Source: CAYFXE01 sp964347035
Lineage (GTDB): Bacteria; Acidobacteriota; Aminicenantia; Aminicenantales; Aminicenantaceae
Assembly (NCBI GenBank): GCA_964347035.1
Contig: CAYFXE010000026.1
Coordinates: forward strand, 1 to 42,755
Direction: 5' to 3'
Length of the DNA stretch: 42,755 bases
Both the position numbers and the translations under genes were made by a program. The notes below the pieces were generated by a model. The model had not been told where the DNA came from. It saw only the letters and a program-made list of their open reading frames with translations, and ran no database searches. Shown here piece by piece: positions 17,679 through 26,464 of the stretch; the stretch's first letter is position 1; every line of letters begins with the position of its first letter.

Positions 17679-19517
17679 ATGAGCAAAAAGAGTATTGTTT
17701 TTTTTAGTTTTATCTTTTTATTGCCTTTTTTTCTTCTCTACGGAAACAAAAAAGCTGATAAGGTATCGGTACTCGGGAGATACGACTTTTATCACTACTA
17801 CACCTACGAGGAAATGACCAATTTTTTAAGGGATATACACGAGGCCTATCCCCGTATAACAACACTCGAATCCATGTGCACCTCACAGATGGGGAGAGAT
17901 GTGTGGATGTTCATCATCAATAATCCGGATACTGGAAAGCCTGAGGAAAAGCCTGGCTTTTTCTTGAACCAGATTCACTCCAGTGAGGTAATCGCCTCGA
18001 TGTCCTCCCTTTACACGATTTGGCATCTGCTAGAAAATTATGGGAAAAACTCAGATGTCACCCGCATCGTTGATAGCATGGTGTGGTACATCGTCCCGAG
18101 GCTTGATGTCGATGGAGCCGAAGCCTTCTTGACCGGAAAACCGGCCGGCGAAGACCCCAACCCTGATGACCGAGACGGAGATTTCAAGTACGACGAAGAC
18201 CCGACAGAAGATATCGATGGTGACGGTCATATCGCCCAAATGAGAAAAAAAGACCCGAAGGGAGAATGGAAGATTTCGCCAAAAAATCCGAGATTGATGA
18301 TCAAAAAGGCTTCTGATGAATTCGCAGGAACCCACTACAAGATGTATTCAGAGGGACTGGACAATGATGGCGACGGCAAAATCAACGAGGACGGATTTCA
18401 GATGAGATTCCTATCTAACAGGAACTATCCCGGAAATTGGAGACCTGAAAGTATTCAGAGGGGAGGTGGCCAGTATCCAATGGAGGAGAGGATCACTCGA
18501 GCGGAGGTCGACTTCGTGGCTACACACCCCAATATCGCTATCTACGTTCAACATCACTGCTGTGGAAGAGTCATCCTCCGGCCGCCAACCACATACCCAG
18601 ATAAAGAATTTAAACACCAGGCGGATCTTGAGTTGTACAAAATCGTCAGCGCCCGGTGCCTCGAGCATTCAGGCTGGGATTTAGCCACTTCGGTCTTTGA
18701 TTGGAACTGGCCACGAGGAACACCGAATAGGAAAGCCACTCAGATTTATCGCGATAAAAAAGGAAAAATCAAGAATGCTCCTCAAGGTATGTATCCAGAA
18801 GAGAACCATAATCCGAACGATGATTTCAGATTTGAAGGAGATGAATACGAGAATGATAGAGGATATTTTGCCTGGGGAAGTTCGATAGAAACCATGTACG
18901 ACCTCCTCGGGATATTTTCTTTGGGTGATGAACACTGGGCCTCACCGGATTATGATAAAAACGGTCGAATCACAGAAGAAGAAAGATTAAGGTGGAACGA
19001 TGAGGAGATGGATGGCCAGCTGTTTATCGAGTGGCATCCATACGATCATCCCACACTCGGCAAAGTCGAAATCGGAGGCTGGAAAAGAGGCAAGGTTAGC
19101 CCTCCAGAGGGCGAGTTGATCCAGAATGAATGTGAGATGGGGAACCGGTTCGTCGTTTATCTGGCCGGCCTCGCCCCCAGAATCAAAATCGGTGAGACAA
19201 AAATCACTGATAAGGCTGGTGGAATCTACCAAGTGGATATTATCATAACAAATAAAGGATTCTTACCCACCGCCACCAAGCAAGCCGAATCACTCCGTAT
19301 CGCCAAGCCGGTCATTTTGGAAGTCGAGCCCAGCGATAACCTAGAAATTCTGTTCGGCGACAAAAGGGTTAAACTGGATCAGATTCAGGGTCACGGCGAA
19401 AGCGAAAAAACGACCTATCTTGTACGAGTCAAGGAGGACTCCGAATCAGCAACCTTGACAGCTTCAGTCAAAGCACAAAAGGCGGGCCGGGACTCGAAAG
19501 AAATTGTCATAAAATAA
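17679..19517 (+). CDS. M14-family zinc carboxypeptidase with calcium-loop inserts, exported
   Basis: The ATG at 17679 follows AAAGGAG at 6 nt, gives 612 aa and begins with a signal peptide. An open frame 26 codons longer adds nothing signal-like. Zinc ligands are H100 and E103 in NQIHSSE, with the third His at H292 or H293 in VQHHCCG; E404 in SSIETMYD is the likely general base. Between the first ligands and H292 the protein carries Asp-rich loops: DRDGD...DIDGDGHI (about 164-185) and LDNDGDGKINEDG (227-239). After the base comes a canonical EF-hand loop DYDKNGRITEEE (424-435). Residues from about 480 form a beta-rich C-terminal domain. It would trim peptides from the C-terminus in the periplasm, probably with calcium stabilisation. 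It is divergent from the small membrane-protein pair. Confidence 0.92.
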   Translation: MSKKSIVFFSFIFLLPFFLLYGNKKADKVSVLGRYDFYHYYTYEEMTNFLRDIHEAYPRITTLESMCTSQMGRDVWMFIINNPDTGKPEEKPGFFLNQIHSSEVIASMSSLYTIWHLLENYGKNSDVTRIVDSMVWYIVPRLDVDGAEAFLTGKPAGEDPNPDDRDGDFKYDEDPTEDIDGDGHIAQMRKKDPKGEWKISPKNPRLMIKKASDEFAGTHYKMYSEGLDNDGDGKINEDGFQMRFLSNRNYPGNWRPESIQRGGGQYPMEERITRAEVDFVATHPNIAIYVQHHCCGRVILRPPTTYPDKEFKHQADLELYKIVSARCLEHSGWDLATSVFDWNWPRGTPNRKATQIYRDKKGKIKNAPQGMYPEENHNPNDDFRFEGDEYENDRGYFAWGSSIETMYDLLGIFSLGDEHWASPDYDKNGRITEEERLRWNDEEMDGQLFIEWHPYDHPTLGKVEIGGWKRGKVSPPEGELIQNECEMGNRFVVYLAGLAPRIKIGETKITDKAGGIYQVDIIITNKGFLPTATKQAESLRIAKPVILEVEPSDNLEILFGDKRVKLDQIQGHGESEKTTYLVRVKEDSESATLTASVKAQKAGRDSKEIVIK

Positions 19518-19702
19518 GAGGCAAAGACTAATCGCTGGCCCGATCAGCAGGGCTGAAAACCAAAAAATGCCAAGTCCCCTCACATACTTTTTTAAGCGAT
19601 AACCCAGAAGGAATCAAAACCGTATTACAAAGAGAGGACTCCATGCTATATGGAACAGAAAGTGGAAGATTATCAATATCCTATGGAAGATGAATAGGTA
19701 AC

Positions 19703-19711
19703 TGGTATAAT
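19703..19711 (+). promoter_or_regulatory. Candidate extended -10 promoter upstream of the methyltransferase gene
   Basis: TGGTATAAT at 19703-19711 is a perfect TGn-TATAAT extended -10 element, with no convincing -35 box. It would give a leader of about 130 nt. The rest of the 334-nt space at 19518-19851 is AT-rich and holds no gene I can support. Confidence 0.4.
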
Positions 19712-19851
19712 TCTTGCACGCCATTTGGTTCGGAAAGAATTCAATCGCGATGTATGACAGAAGGAGATCAACTAAAATCCGAAACCATGCAGAATTGCTG
19801 TAAATTGTCAAATTTATTTACATCCTCAAAAGTCTCCTCGGGAGATAATTG

Positions 19852-20457
19852 ATGAAAAAATCAAGGACCACCTGTTTTTTCATTTTAGTTTTGGGAACAT
19901 TCCTGTTCTCGAGTCTTCAGGCAGATGTCCGCGACAAATGGCATCAGCCCGATAAGGTGATGGATGTTGCCGGCGTCCAGTCCGGCATGGTAGTCGGCGA
20001 GGTCGGAGCCGGACATGGTTATTTCACTTATCACCTCTCCCGGCGGGTCGGCGACCAGGGAAAAATCTACGCTAATGATATCGTCCGCAGTAAACTGACC
20101 TACATCGATGATGAATGTAAAAAAAGAAAAATCAACAACATCGAAACCATACTGGGCGAACTGGAAGACCCTCTCTTCCCTGAGAATAAGTTGGATATGG
20201 CTTTTATGGTCAACGTCTTCCATGACCTCGAGAGACCTGTCGCCCTGTTGAACAACCTCGCGCCTGCTCTTAAGCTCAGGGCCACAGTTGTGATCGTCGA
20301 CAGGGATCCGGAAAAACTCAGCGACCCCACCGGACATTTTATGACGAAAAAAGCCATCCAGGAAAAAATCCGAGAGAGTGTCTTTCAACTGGACAAGATC
20401 GAGACCTTTCTCCCCCAACACAATATATACATCATATCTTTGAGAGAAAAGAGTTAA
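19852..20457 (+). CDS. Class I SAM-dependent methyltransferase with a signal peptide
   Basis: Translation most likely starts at ATG 19852 (GGGAG 7 nt upstream); a TTG just before it is possible. The 201-aa protein opens with a clear signal peptide (KKSR, then FFILVLGTFLFSSLQA). The mature part has the Rossmann SAM site GEVGAGHGYFT, motif II YANDI and the motif IV region MAFMVNVFHDL, with VVIVDRD as the later strand. The segment DKWHQPDKVMDVAGVQ is typical of a methyltransferase group that often carries such leaders. Family knowledge gives methyl transfer from SAM, but the acceptor is unknown. SAM is not normally present in the periplasm, so either the leader serves as a membrane anchor or the protein does something else. 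It is followed after 81 nt by another exported protein. Confidence 0.85.
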   Translation: MKKSRTTCFFILVLGTFLFSSLQADVRDKWHQPDKVMDVAGVQSGMVVGEVGAGHGYFTYHLSRRVGDQGKIYANDIVRSKLTYIDDECKKRKINNIETILGELEDPLFPENKLDMAFMVNVFHDLERPVALLNNLAPALKLRATVVIVDRDPEKLSDPTGHFMTKKAIQEKIRESVFQLDKIETFLPQHNIYIISLREKS

Positions 20458-20538
20458 GCATAATCTTGTACATGAATTTTAAACCGACTGAATGCGTGGA
20501 GATAAATCTGGCCATAGATTTTCACAAGGAGAATAAAA

Positions 20539-22428
20539 ATGAAATTTAGCTCAACTATCCAGCTGATGTTTATGGTTTTGTTAATTTCACTGGCATTATC
20601 GATTCGAGTCTCAGCTCAAGAGGAATTCATCGATTTCGAGTCTGACCAATGGGTGTTTGAGGGCGCTAAGGTTGTCCAACACCTGGATCGAAAAGCCCTG
20701 ATGGGGATTGCATACTTGAAGGATGTTGAGTTTGATAACGGTGTCATTGAAGTGGATATAGCTGCCAACGGCAGACCGTCTTATCCAGGAATCATTTTCC
20801 GCATGCAATCAGATGAGAACTATGAGCGCTTCTACATCCGCCCTCACAGGTCCAATCTGTATCCGGATGTTCTCCAGTACACACCAGTCATCAACGGGTT
20901 GGCGGGGTGGCAGCTGTATCACGGAGAGGGATTTACAGCCGGAGGAAATATCCCTAAAGACCGCTGGGTTCATGTCCGGATGGAGATCATGGGAAAACAA
21001 GCGCGGGTCTTCATCGATAATGCCGCACGGCCAGCCTTGGTCATAAACGATCTCAAACATGGTGTGAGCAAGGGTACGATCGGTGTGATGGGGCCTGCGG
21101 ATGAAACGTCTTATTTTTCTAATTTTAAGTACTCAAAAGACAGCACGTTGAATTTTGATCCTCCTCCTCGTGTCGATACACCCCCAGGTATTATCACCAA
21201 GTGGCAGCTGTCCCAAGTGTTTAAGGCAACCCACATCAACAGAGAACGCTATCCTGACGAAGACACATTGGCTCAGATTGAATGGCAGAGCGTAACGAGT
21301 GAGCCATCCGGCCTCGTCGACGTTGCTCGGTATAAAAAAAGGCTCGGCAGAGCTCCCGACTGCATCTTGGCAAAAACCATTCTTTTTTCTGAAAAGGACG
21401 AGGTCAAAAAACTCTTATTCGGCTACAGTGATCTGATTCACCTCTTTCTCAACGGGAATTTACTATTTACTGGAAACAGTGCTTATCGCTTGAGAGACGG
21501 CTCTTTCCTGGGTATTGTTGGCTTAAATGATGCAGTCTATCTTCCGTTGAAGAAGGGAGAAAACGAACTGCTGCTGATGATCACCGAGGGATTCGGAGGC
21601 TGGGGCTTTATCTGCCAGGATGGACGAGCTGTCTTTTTGGGTCAAGGTGTTCAAAGAATATGGAGTACAGAGAGCAACCTCAAAATTCCAGAATCTGTTG
21701 TTTTTGATCCCGAGAGGAATGTCGTTTATGTTTCCAACTATGACGGTTATAATCCGAGCAACAACAAGGGCAAACAATTCCTGTCCAAGGTCACTTTGAA
21801 TGGCAAGATAGAAAAACTCAGGTGGATCGAAGGCTTGAATAATCCTACGGGAATAGCCATCCACGAAGACAAGCTGTATGTGGTGGAAAGAAAAAATTTG
21901 GTTGAAATCGCTATTGAGACTGGGAACATTCTGAACAGATTTCCCGCTCCTCAGCCTGGTTTTATGAATGATGTGGCCATCGATTCATCGGGGTATGCCT
22001 ACATCTCCGATTCACCAAAACACATGATTTATAGGTTTGCTAACGGCAAATTCGAAGTGTGGTTTAAGGAGGAGGAGATCAGAAACCCGAACGGTCTTCA
22101 TGTTCACAAGAACAAACTCATCGTGGGTAATAACGGAGACAGGTCTCTCAAGTCTATCGACCTCGAGAGTAAAAAGATTGAGACTATTTGCAATCTGGGC
22201 GCGGGAATTATCGATGGGATAAAATCAGATAAAGACGGGAATTATATCGTGTCCCATTGGGGGGGAAAGGTCTACCTGATTACACCCTCCGGCCAGGTCA
22301 CAAAACTTCTTGACTCGACAGTGCCCAAGATCAACTGCGCCGACTTCGAATATATCGTCGAGAGAAACCTCCTTCTCATCCCTACTTTCATGGACAACCG
22401 TGTTATTGCCTATGAGTTAAAGGAATAA
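20539..22428 (+). CDS. Exported protein with lectin-fold N-terminal domain and SMP-30/NHL-type propeller
   Basis: The 629-aa protein has a signal peptide (MVLLISLALSIRVSA then Q) after AAGGAG at 6 nt. Residues of about 30-205 look like a concanavalin/LamG or DUF1080-type jelly roll (DVEFDNGVIEVDIAANG, GIIFRMQSD, RVFIDN, GTIGVMGP). Residues of about 225-370 form a second beta-rich domain. From about 380 to the end, repeated strands such as NPTGIAIHEDKLYVV, MNDVAIDSSGYAYISD, NPNGLHVHKNKLIVGNNG and GIKSDKDGNYIVSHWGGKVYLI form a six-bladed SMP-30/NHL-like propeller. Such propellers bind ligands or act as lactonases. The combination suggests binding or hydrolysis of extracellular carbohydrate or another small ester. 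The substrate is unknown. Confidence 0.82.
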   Translation: MKFSSTIQLMFMVLLISLALSIRVSAQEEFIDFESDQWVFEGAKVVQHLDRKALMGIAYLKDVEFDNGVIEVDIAANGRPSYPGIIFRMQSDENYERFYIRPHRSNLYPDVLQYTPVINGLAGWQLYHGEGFTAGGNIPKDRWVHVRMEIMGKQARVFIDNAARPALVINDLKHGVSKGTIGVMGPADETSYFSNFKYSKDSTLNFDPPPRVDTPPGIITKWQLSQVFKATHINRERYPDEDTLAQIEWQSVTSEPSGLVDVARYKKRLGRAPDCILAKTILFSEKDEVKKLLFGYSDLIHLFLNGNLLFTGNSAYRLRDGSFLGIVGLNDAVYLPLKKGENELLLMITEGFGGWGFICQDGRAVFLGQGVQRIWSTESNLKIPESVVFDPERNVVYVSNYDGYNPSNNKGKQFLSKVTLNGKIEKLRWIEGLNNPTGIAIHEDKLYVVERKNLVEIAIETGNILNRFPAPQPGFMNDVAIDSSGYAYISDSPKHMIYRFANGKFEVWFKEEEIRNPNGLHVHKNKLIVGNNGDRSLKSIDLESKKIETICNLGAGIIDGIKSDKDGNYIVSHWGGKVYLITPSGQVTKLLDSTVPKINCADFEYIVERNLLLIPTFMDNRVIAYELKE

Positions 22429-22610
22429 CATCTCACTTAGAATGATCAAAAGAAACTGATTTAATGACATTCCACAGACAGACCAGAGCTATTTTCAAAT
22501 TTCTGACTTGACTTAAGCTAAACATGATGTCATACAGATTCCCTGGAATGAATAATAAAATTATGATTATTCCTGTATGTCAACCAATCTGAGGAAGGAG
22601 AACAATATGC

Positions 22611-23225
22611 TTGATCGAGGGCACAGAGAAAACCATTCTGTTCGACACAGGAACTCAGAGTGAAACCTTGCTCCATAACATAGATAAAATAAATGTTGAT
22701 GTAAATAAAATTAAACAGATTATGATCAGCCACGATCATGGTGACCATACAGGCGGATTATCGACCATTTTAGACATTAATCATGATGTATCGGTTTATC
22801 TTCCTATTTCCTTTCCTTATGAGTTTGTAAGGGGCGTGGAAATTAAACAAGCGGATGTCATCACCGTAGATAAACCGGTTGAGATCTGCCAAAACGTTTT
22901 CTCGACAGGTGAGATGGGAGACCAGATCAAAGAGCAATCCTTGATCGTAAACCACCGCAAAGGATTGATCATCGTCACCGGCTGCTCACACCAGGGTATT
23001 GTCAATGTCCTCAAACAGGCCAAAAAGCTGTTATACAGGCCCATCTACGCGGTCTTTGGCGGATTTCATCTAGGTGGAACACCAGATGAAGTCCTGGAAG
23101 AGATTGTCCAAAGTTTCCAAGATATCGGTGTGGAAAAATGTGGCGCCACACACTGCACTGGAGACCGGGCCATCACGCTTTTTAAAAAGGCCTTCGGAAA
23201 GAATTTCCTGGAAATACCGGAATGA
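22611..23225 (+). CDS. Metallo-beta-lactamase-fold hydrolase with an eroded 5' end
   Basis: The frame opens at a TTG (22611) and gives 204 aa with the MBL motif SHDHGDHTGG (zinc ligands H41, H43, D45, H46), TGCSHQG, FGGFHLGG and THCTGD. This is the group related to 7,8-dihydropterin-6-methyl phosphate synthases and other small MBL hydrolases. Family members normally carry about 20-25 residues before the LIEGTEKTILFDTG strand; here they are missing. Just upstream an in-frame TGA (22590) interrupts the frame, and a different frame encodes YVNQSEEGEQYA, which resembles the lost N-terminus. GAGGAAGGAG (22591-22600) fits an out-of-frame ATG at 22607 better than the TTG. The gene may therefore be a recent pseudogene or carry a sequence error. 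Confidence 0.7.
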   Translation: MIEGTEKTILFDTGTQSETLLHNIDKINVDVNKIKQIMISHDHGDHTGGLSTILDINHDVSVYLPISFPYEFVRGVEIKQADVITVDKPVEICQNVFSTGEMGDQIKEQSLIVNHRKGLIIVTGCSHQGIVNVLKQAKKLLYRPIYAVFGGFHLGGTPDEVLEEIVQSFQDIGVEKCGATHCTGDRAITLFKKAFGKNFLEIPE

Positions 23226-23330
23226 GATCTCGATGAAATGGAATTCTACCAAGCGATGTGTTCATAGGGATAATAGTGGGCGACTCATCGCTTCATCGGC
23301 AATTGTCCGATCAGAGGATTTGGCAGAGAT

Positions 23331-24698
23331 ATGGAGATCATTGAGAATAAACAGCTCGAAAGAAGGCTAGGTCCTTTCTCGGCCACGGCCATCGTTGTGG
23401 CCAACATGATCGGAGCTGGTATTTTCACCACCTCTGGGATCATGGCTGTCCAGCTTGCTGGCCCAGGCTGGGTCCTTCTCTGCTGGATTTTCGGGGGACT
23501 GATCGCCATCTCCGGCGCCCTCTGTTACGCAGAGCTATCCACCAGGATGCCATTGGCCGGAGGAGAATACATCTACCTGAAAAAACTGTATCATCCGGCT
23601 CTCGGTTTTCTTACTGGATGGATGAGTCTTTTCGTCGGATTCTCAGCCCCGATCGCAGCCTCGGCCATGAGCTTTTCTGAGTACATATTTGCTGGTTTAG
23701 ACTCCCGAATATTGGGTCTAACTCCTGCTCAGCTAGGGTGGGCAAACAAAGCCACTGCCATATCCATCATCATCATCTTCACGAGTCTTCATTACCTCGG
23801 CCTCCGTTTAGGAGCAAGAGTCCAGAACACGCTGACTGTCCTGAAGATCGTCATCGTCCTCGGATTGGCGACCATAGGTTTGGCCCTGGGAGGAGGAGAT
23901 TTTTCTAAAATCTCTTTCGAAATCAGCGAGCCGTTCAAGGGTGTTGCCTTCGGGACAGCGATGATGCTGGTGATGTTTTCTTACAGCGGCTGGAATGCCA
24001 GCGCCTATATCGCAGAGGAGCTAAAACGTCCTCGAAGGACTCTGCCTATCTCGCTCATAGCTGGCACTGGCATCGTCATCTTCATCTATCTGGCCATAAA
24101 TCTTTTTATTTTCAGCACTGTCCCCTACTCAGAGCTTAAGGGGGTCATACCGGTCGTAAAAAGTGCCGCTGTCGGCGCTTTCGGAGATTGGATGGGAAAG
24201 TCGCTGAGCCTACTCATCGGAATTGCTCTCCTTTCATCTCTGAGCGCCTACATTATCATCGGTCCTCGGGTCTATTTTGCCATGGCCAAGGACCGGCTCT
24301 TCCTTTCGTTTGCTTCCAGAGTCCATCCTCGCTACCGTGTACCAGGACAGTCTATTCTTGTTCAAGGATTTATCGCCGTGTTGATGGTTACGATCGGTTC
24401 TTTCGAACAGTTATTGATTTACCTCGGTTTCGCCTTGGGAATCTTCCCCTGGCTGGCCGTGGCCGGTCTTTTCATAGCCCGTAAACAGAAAATCGGTGAA
24501 GAATCCGCGGTTAAAGTCTGGGGTTTTCCGTTCGTTCCCGTCTTCTTTCTTGTATGCAGCTTGGTTTTGATGATTTTCAATTATTTCAACCGTCCCCTGG
24601 AATCATCGGCCGCGGTCCTGACGGTCATCATCGGTATTCCGTTCTATTTCCTCTGGATAAAAGGACTAAAGAAAGTAGAAGATCAATCTTCTTCATGA
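23331..24698 (+). CDS. APC-superfamily amino-acid permease
   Basis: The 455-aa integral membrane protein begins with a short polar stretch and the APC helix-1 signature VVANMIGAGIFTTSG, followed by PLAGGEYIYLKK, the helix-6 region FSYSGWNASAYIAEEL, and RVYFAMAKDRLF between helices 8 and 9. About 12 membrane helices are visible, the normal number. Family knowledge: LAT/basic-APC types exchange or import amino acids in the inner membrane. It lies 105 nt after the MBL-fold gene, has a weak ribosome-binding site, and its stop codon lies 2 nt from the stop of the convergent amidohydrolase gene. In this peptidase-rich setting, uptake of released amino acids is a reasonable role. The specific substrate is not readable from the sequence. 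Confidence 0.92.
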   Translation: MEIIENKQLERRLGPFSATAIVVANMIGAGIFTTSGIMAVQLAGPGWVLLCWIFGGLIAISGALCYAELSTRMPLAGGEYIYLKKLYHPALGFLTGWMSLFVGFSAPIAASAMSFSEYIFAGLDSRILGLTPAQLGWANKATAISIIIIFTSLHYLGLRLGARVQNTLTVLKIVIVLGLATIGLALGGGDFSKISFEISEPFKGVAFGTAMMLVMFSYSGWNASAYIAEELKRPRRTLPISLIAGTGIVIFIYLAINLFIFSTVPYSELKGVIPVVKSAAVGAFGDWMGKSLSLLIGIALLSSLSAYIIIGPRVYFAMAKDRLFLSFASRVHPRYRVPGQSILVQGFIAVLMVTIGSFEQLLIYLGFALGIFPWLAVAGLFIARKQKIGEESAVKVWGFPFVPVFFLVCSLVLMIFNYFNRPLESSAAVLTVIIGIPFYFLWIKGLKKVEDQSSS

Positions 24699-24700
24699 GG

Positions 24701-26401
24701 TCACTTTTTCTCGTAGACCAATTGTCCACCCACATAGGTCTGTTCTACTTTGAGCGAAAGAAACTCTCGAGGCGGTATGGAAAAAATATCATCTGAAAGA
24801 ACGATGAAATCGGCCAGCATCCCGGGAAGAATCCGGCCCTTGATGTTCTCTTCAAAACCGGAATAAGCCGCCTCCACCGTGTAAGCCTCGAGTATTTCCT
24901 TCCGCTCGAGGCATTGATCAGGATACCATCCTCCTTCTGGCTTCCCATCAGGACTTTGCCTGGATAGGGCTGCATACATGCCGTTGAACGGATTGAGTGT
25001 CTCGCCGGGAAAATCGGAATTGAGGGTCAGATGGATACCAGTGTCGAGAAAAGATCTCCAAGCATAGGCTCCTTTTATTCGCTCTGGCCCTACCCGTGTC
25101 TCTGCCCAGGACATATCCGAAGTGCAGTGCGGTGGCTGCATACTCAGGACAAGCCCTAAGGGGCCAAACCTCGGAATATCCTCGAGGGCCACGACTTGGG
25201 CATGCTCAACCCTCAAGCGATGATCTTTAACATCAGAAGCCTCTTCAATAGCCCGGCTAAAGGCAGCCAAGGTCAAGCGATTGGCTCTGTCTCCGATGGC
25301 ATGGACTGCTACCTGGAGTCCACTCTTCAAAGCACGAGTGGTTATTTCAAACAACATCTCTTCTGAAGTTACGATGACCCCTTGTTCTTCCGGAACATCA
25401 CTGTAGGGCTCGAGAAGAGCGGCTCCCCTCGAACCGAGAGCACCATCCACAAAAACTTTGAGGCATCGAATCGTCAGCATGTGGTTGGGATCGACTTCAG
25501 GTCCACTCTGGAGAAAAGGCTTGACCAGAGCTTCATCTGTAACATCCAGCATGACATAGATCCGACATTTGAGTTCATTCCTCTGTTTCAACGACCGGAA
25601 GGCCTCCAGCATCTGGGCCGAGGTCTTGGCCTCATGGATGGTTGTCAGCCCGTGTTTCAGGCATTCATCCTGAGCAAGTTGAAGCGCTTTCTCAGTCTGC
25701 TGAAGACTCATGGGCGGGAAATGAGAGTTGACCAAAGCCTGGGCTTCATTGGTCAAAATTCCGGTTGGTCGTCCGGTCTCATAATCTCTGAGGACCTTGC
25801 CCTGGGCTGGATCAGGTGTTTCATCAGTAATCCCAGCGATCTGCAAAGCCCTATCATTGACCCAGCTGGCAAATCCATGCAGGCCACGGAGATAGACTGG
25901 GTTTTCAGGAGAAACCGCGCTGAGATCTTTGTTGGAGGGATAATTTTTGGCCCAAGCTCCCTCATCCCATCCCCAGCCGATAATCCATTCCCCGGGGGAC
26001 ATCACTTTGACCCGTTCCTCAACTCTTTTGACAACCTCCTGCGGCGTCGAGATGCCTTCCACATTCAGTTCCACGAAACTCTGTCCCAAGGAAAGGAGGT
26101 GACCATGGGATTCGATGATTCCCGGCATCACTGTTTTTCCGTTGAGGTCGATGATTTCAGAATCCGGGCAGGCATCGATGACTTCCTTGGTCGTTCCGAC
26201 GACCATGAATTTTCCCCGGTCAACGGCGAAGGCTTCAACTTCGGCGAAATTCTTATCCATGGTCATGACATGGCCGTTTATGAAAACCTTTTCAGCAGGA
26301 AGGATATCCCCTCGTTCCTGGCAAGCCCATCCCCACAATAGGATCACCAAACAAAGACAACATTTAAAAATGATTCCAATATCAATAGATTTTTCTGCCA
26401 T
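24701..26401 (-). CDS. YtcJ-type amidohydrolase, probable lipoprotein (paralogue of 2265-3989)
   Basis: The 566-aa product starts at ATG 26401 behind GGGAGGAT. Its signal ends in LLWGWAC (candidate lipid-bearing C27). The motifs match those of the first copy: NGHVMTMDK, the metal-binding ESHGHLLSLGQ, GWGWDEGAW, FVDGALGSRGA, HAIGDRANR, RVEHAQVVALED, SDFPGETLNPF and the C-terminal VGGQLVYEKK. The segment SDFPGETLNPFNGMYA lacks the DAPVEDVDP form seen in the other copy, so the two may differ in substrate. Family knowledge: these metal-dependent hydrolases cleave amide-type bonds. It is convergent with the APC permease with only 2 nt between stops, leaving no room for a terminator between them. 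The substrate is unknown. Confidence 0.92.
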   Translation of the reverse strand: MAEKSIDIGIIFKCCLCLVILLWGWACQERGDILPAEKVFINGHVMTMDKNFAEVEAFAVDRGKFMVVGTTKEVIDACPDSEIIDLNGKTVMPGIIESHGHLLSLGQSFVELNVEGISTPQEVVKRVEERVKVMSPGEWIIGWGWDEGAWAKNYPSNKDLSAVSPENPVYLRGLHGFASWVNDRALQIAGITDETPDPAQGKVLRDYETGRPTGILTNEAQALVNSHFPPMSLQQTEKALQLAQDECLKHGLTTIHEAKTSAQMLEAFRSLKQRNELKCRIYVMLDVTDEALVKPFLQSGPEVDPNHMLTIRCLKVFVDGALGSRGAALLEPYSDVPEEQGVIVTSEEMLFEITTRALKSGLQVAVHAIGDRANRLTLAAFSRAIEEASDVKDHRLRVEHAQVVALEDIPRFGPLGLVLSMQPPHCTSDMSWAETRVGPERIKGAYAWRSFLDTGIHLTLNSDFPGETLNPFNGMYAALSRQSPDGKPEGGWYPDQCLERKEILEAYTVEAAYSGFEENIKGRILPGMLADFIVLSDDIFSIPPREFLSLKVEQTYVGGQLVYEKK

Positions 26402-26464
26402 GATTTATCCTCCCTCGATGCTGAGCCAATAAGACCTAATAACTATTTTTTTCTGGTCTCTGAA

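Noticed and set aside
22607..22609. ATG with good ribosome-binding-site spacing before the MBL-fold gene
   Set aside because: It is out of frame with the conserved protein.
25382..26341. 319-aa open frame on the plus strand
   Set aside because: It lies wholly antisense to the well-supported amidohydrolase gene and has no recognisable domain, a result of codon bias on the other strand.
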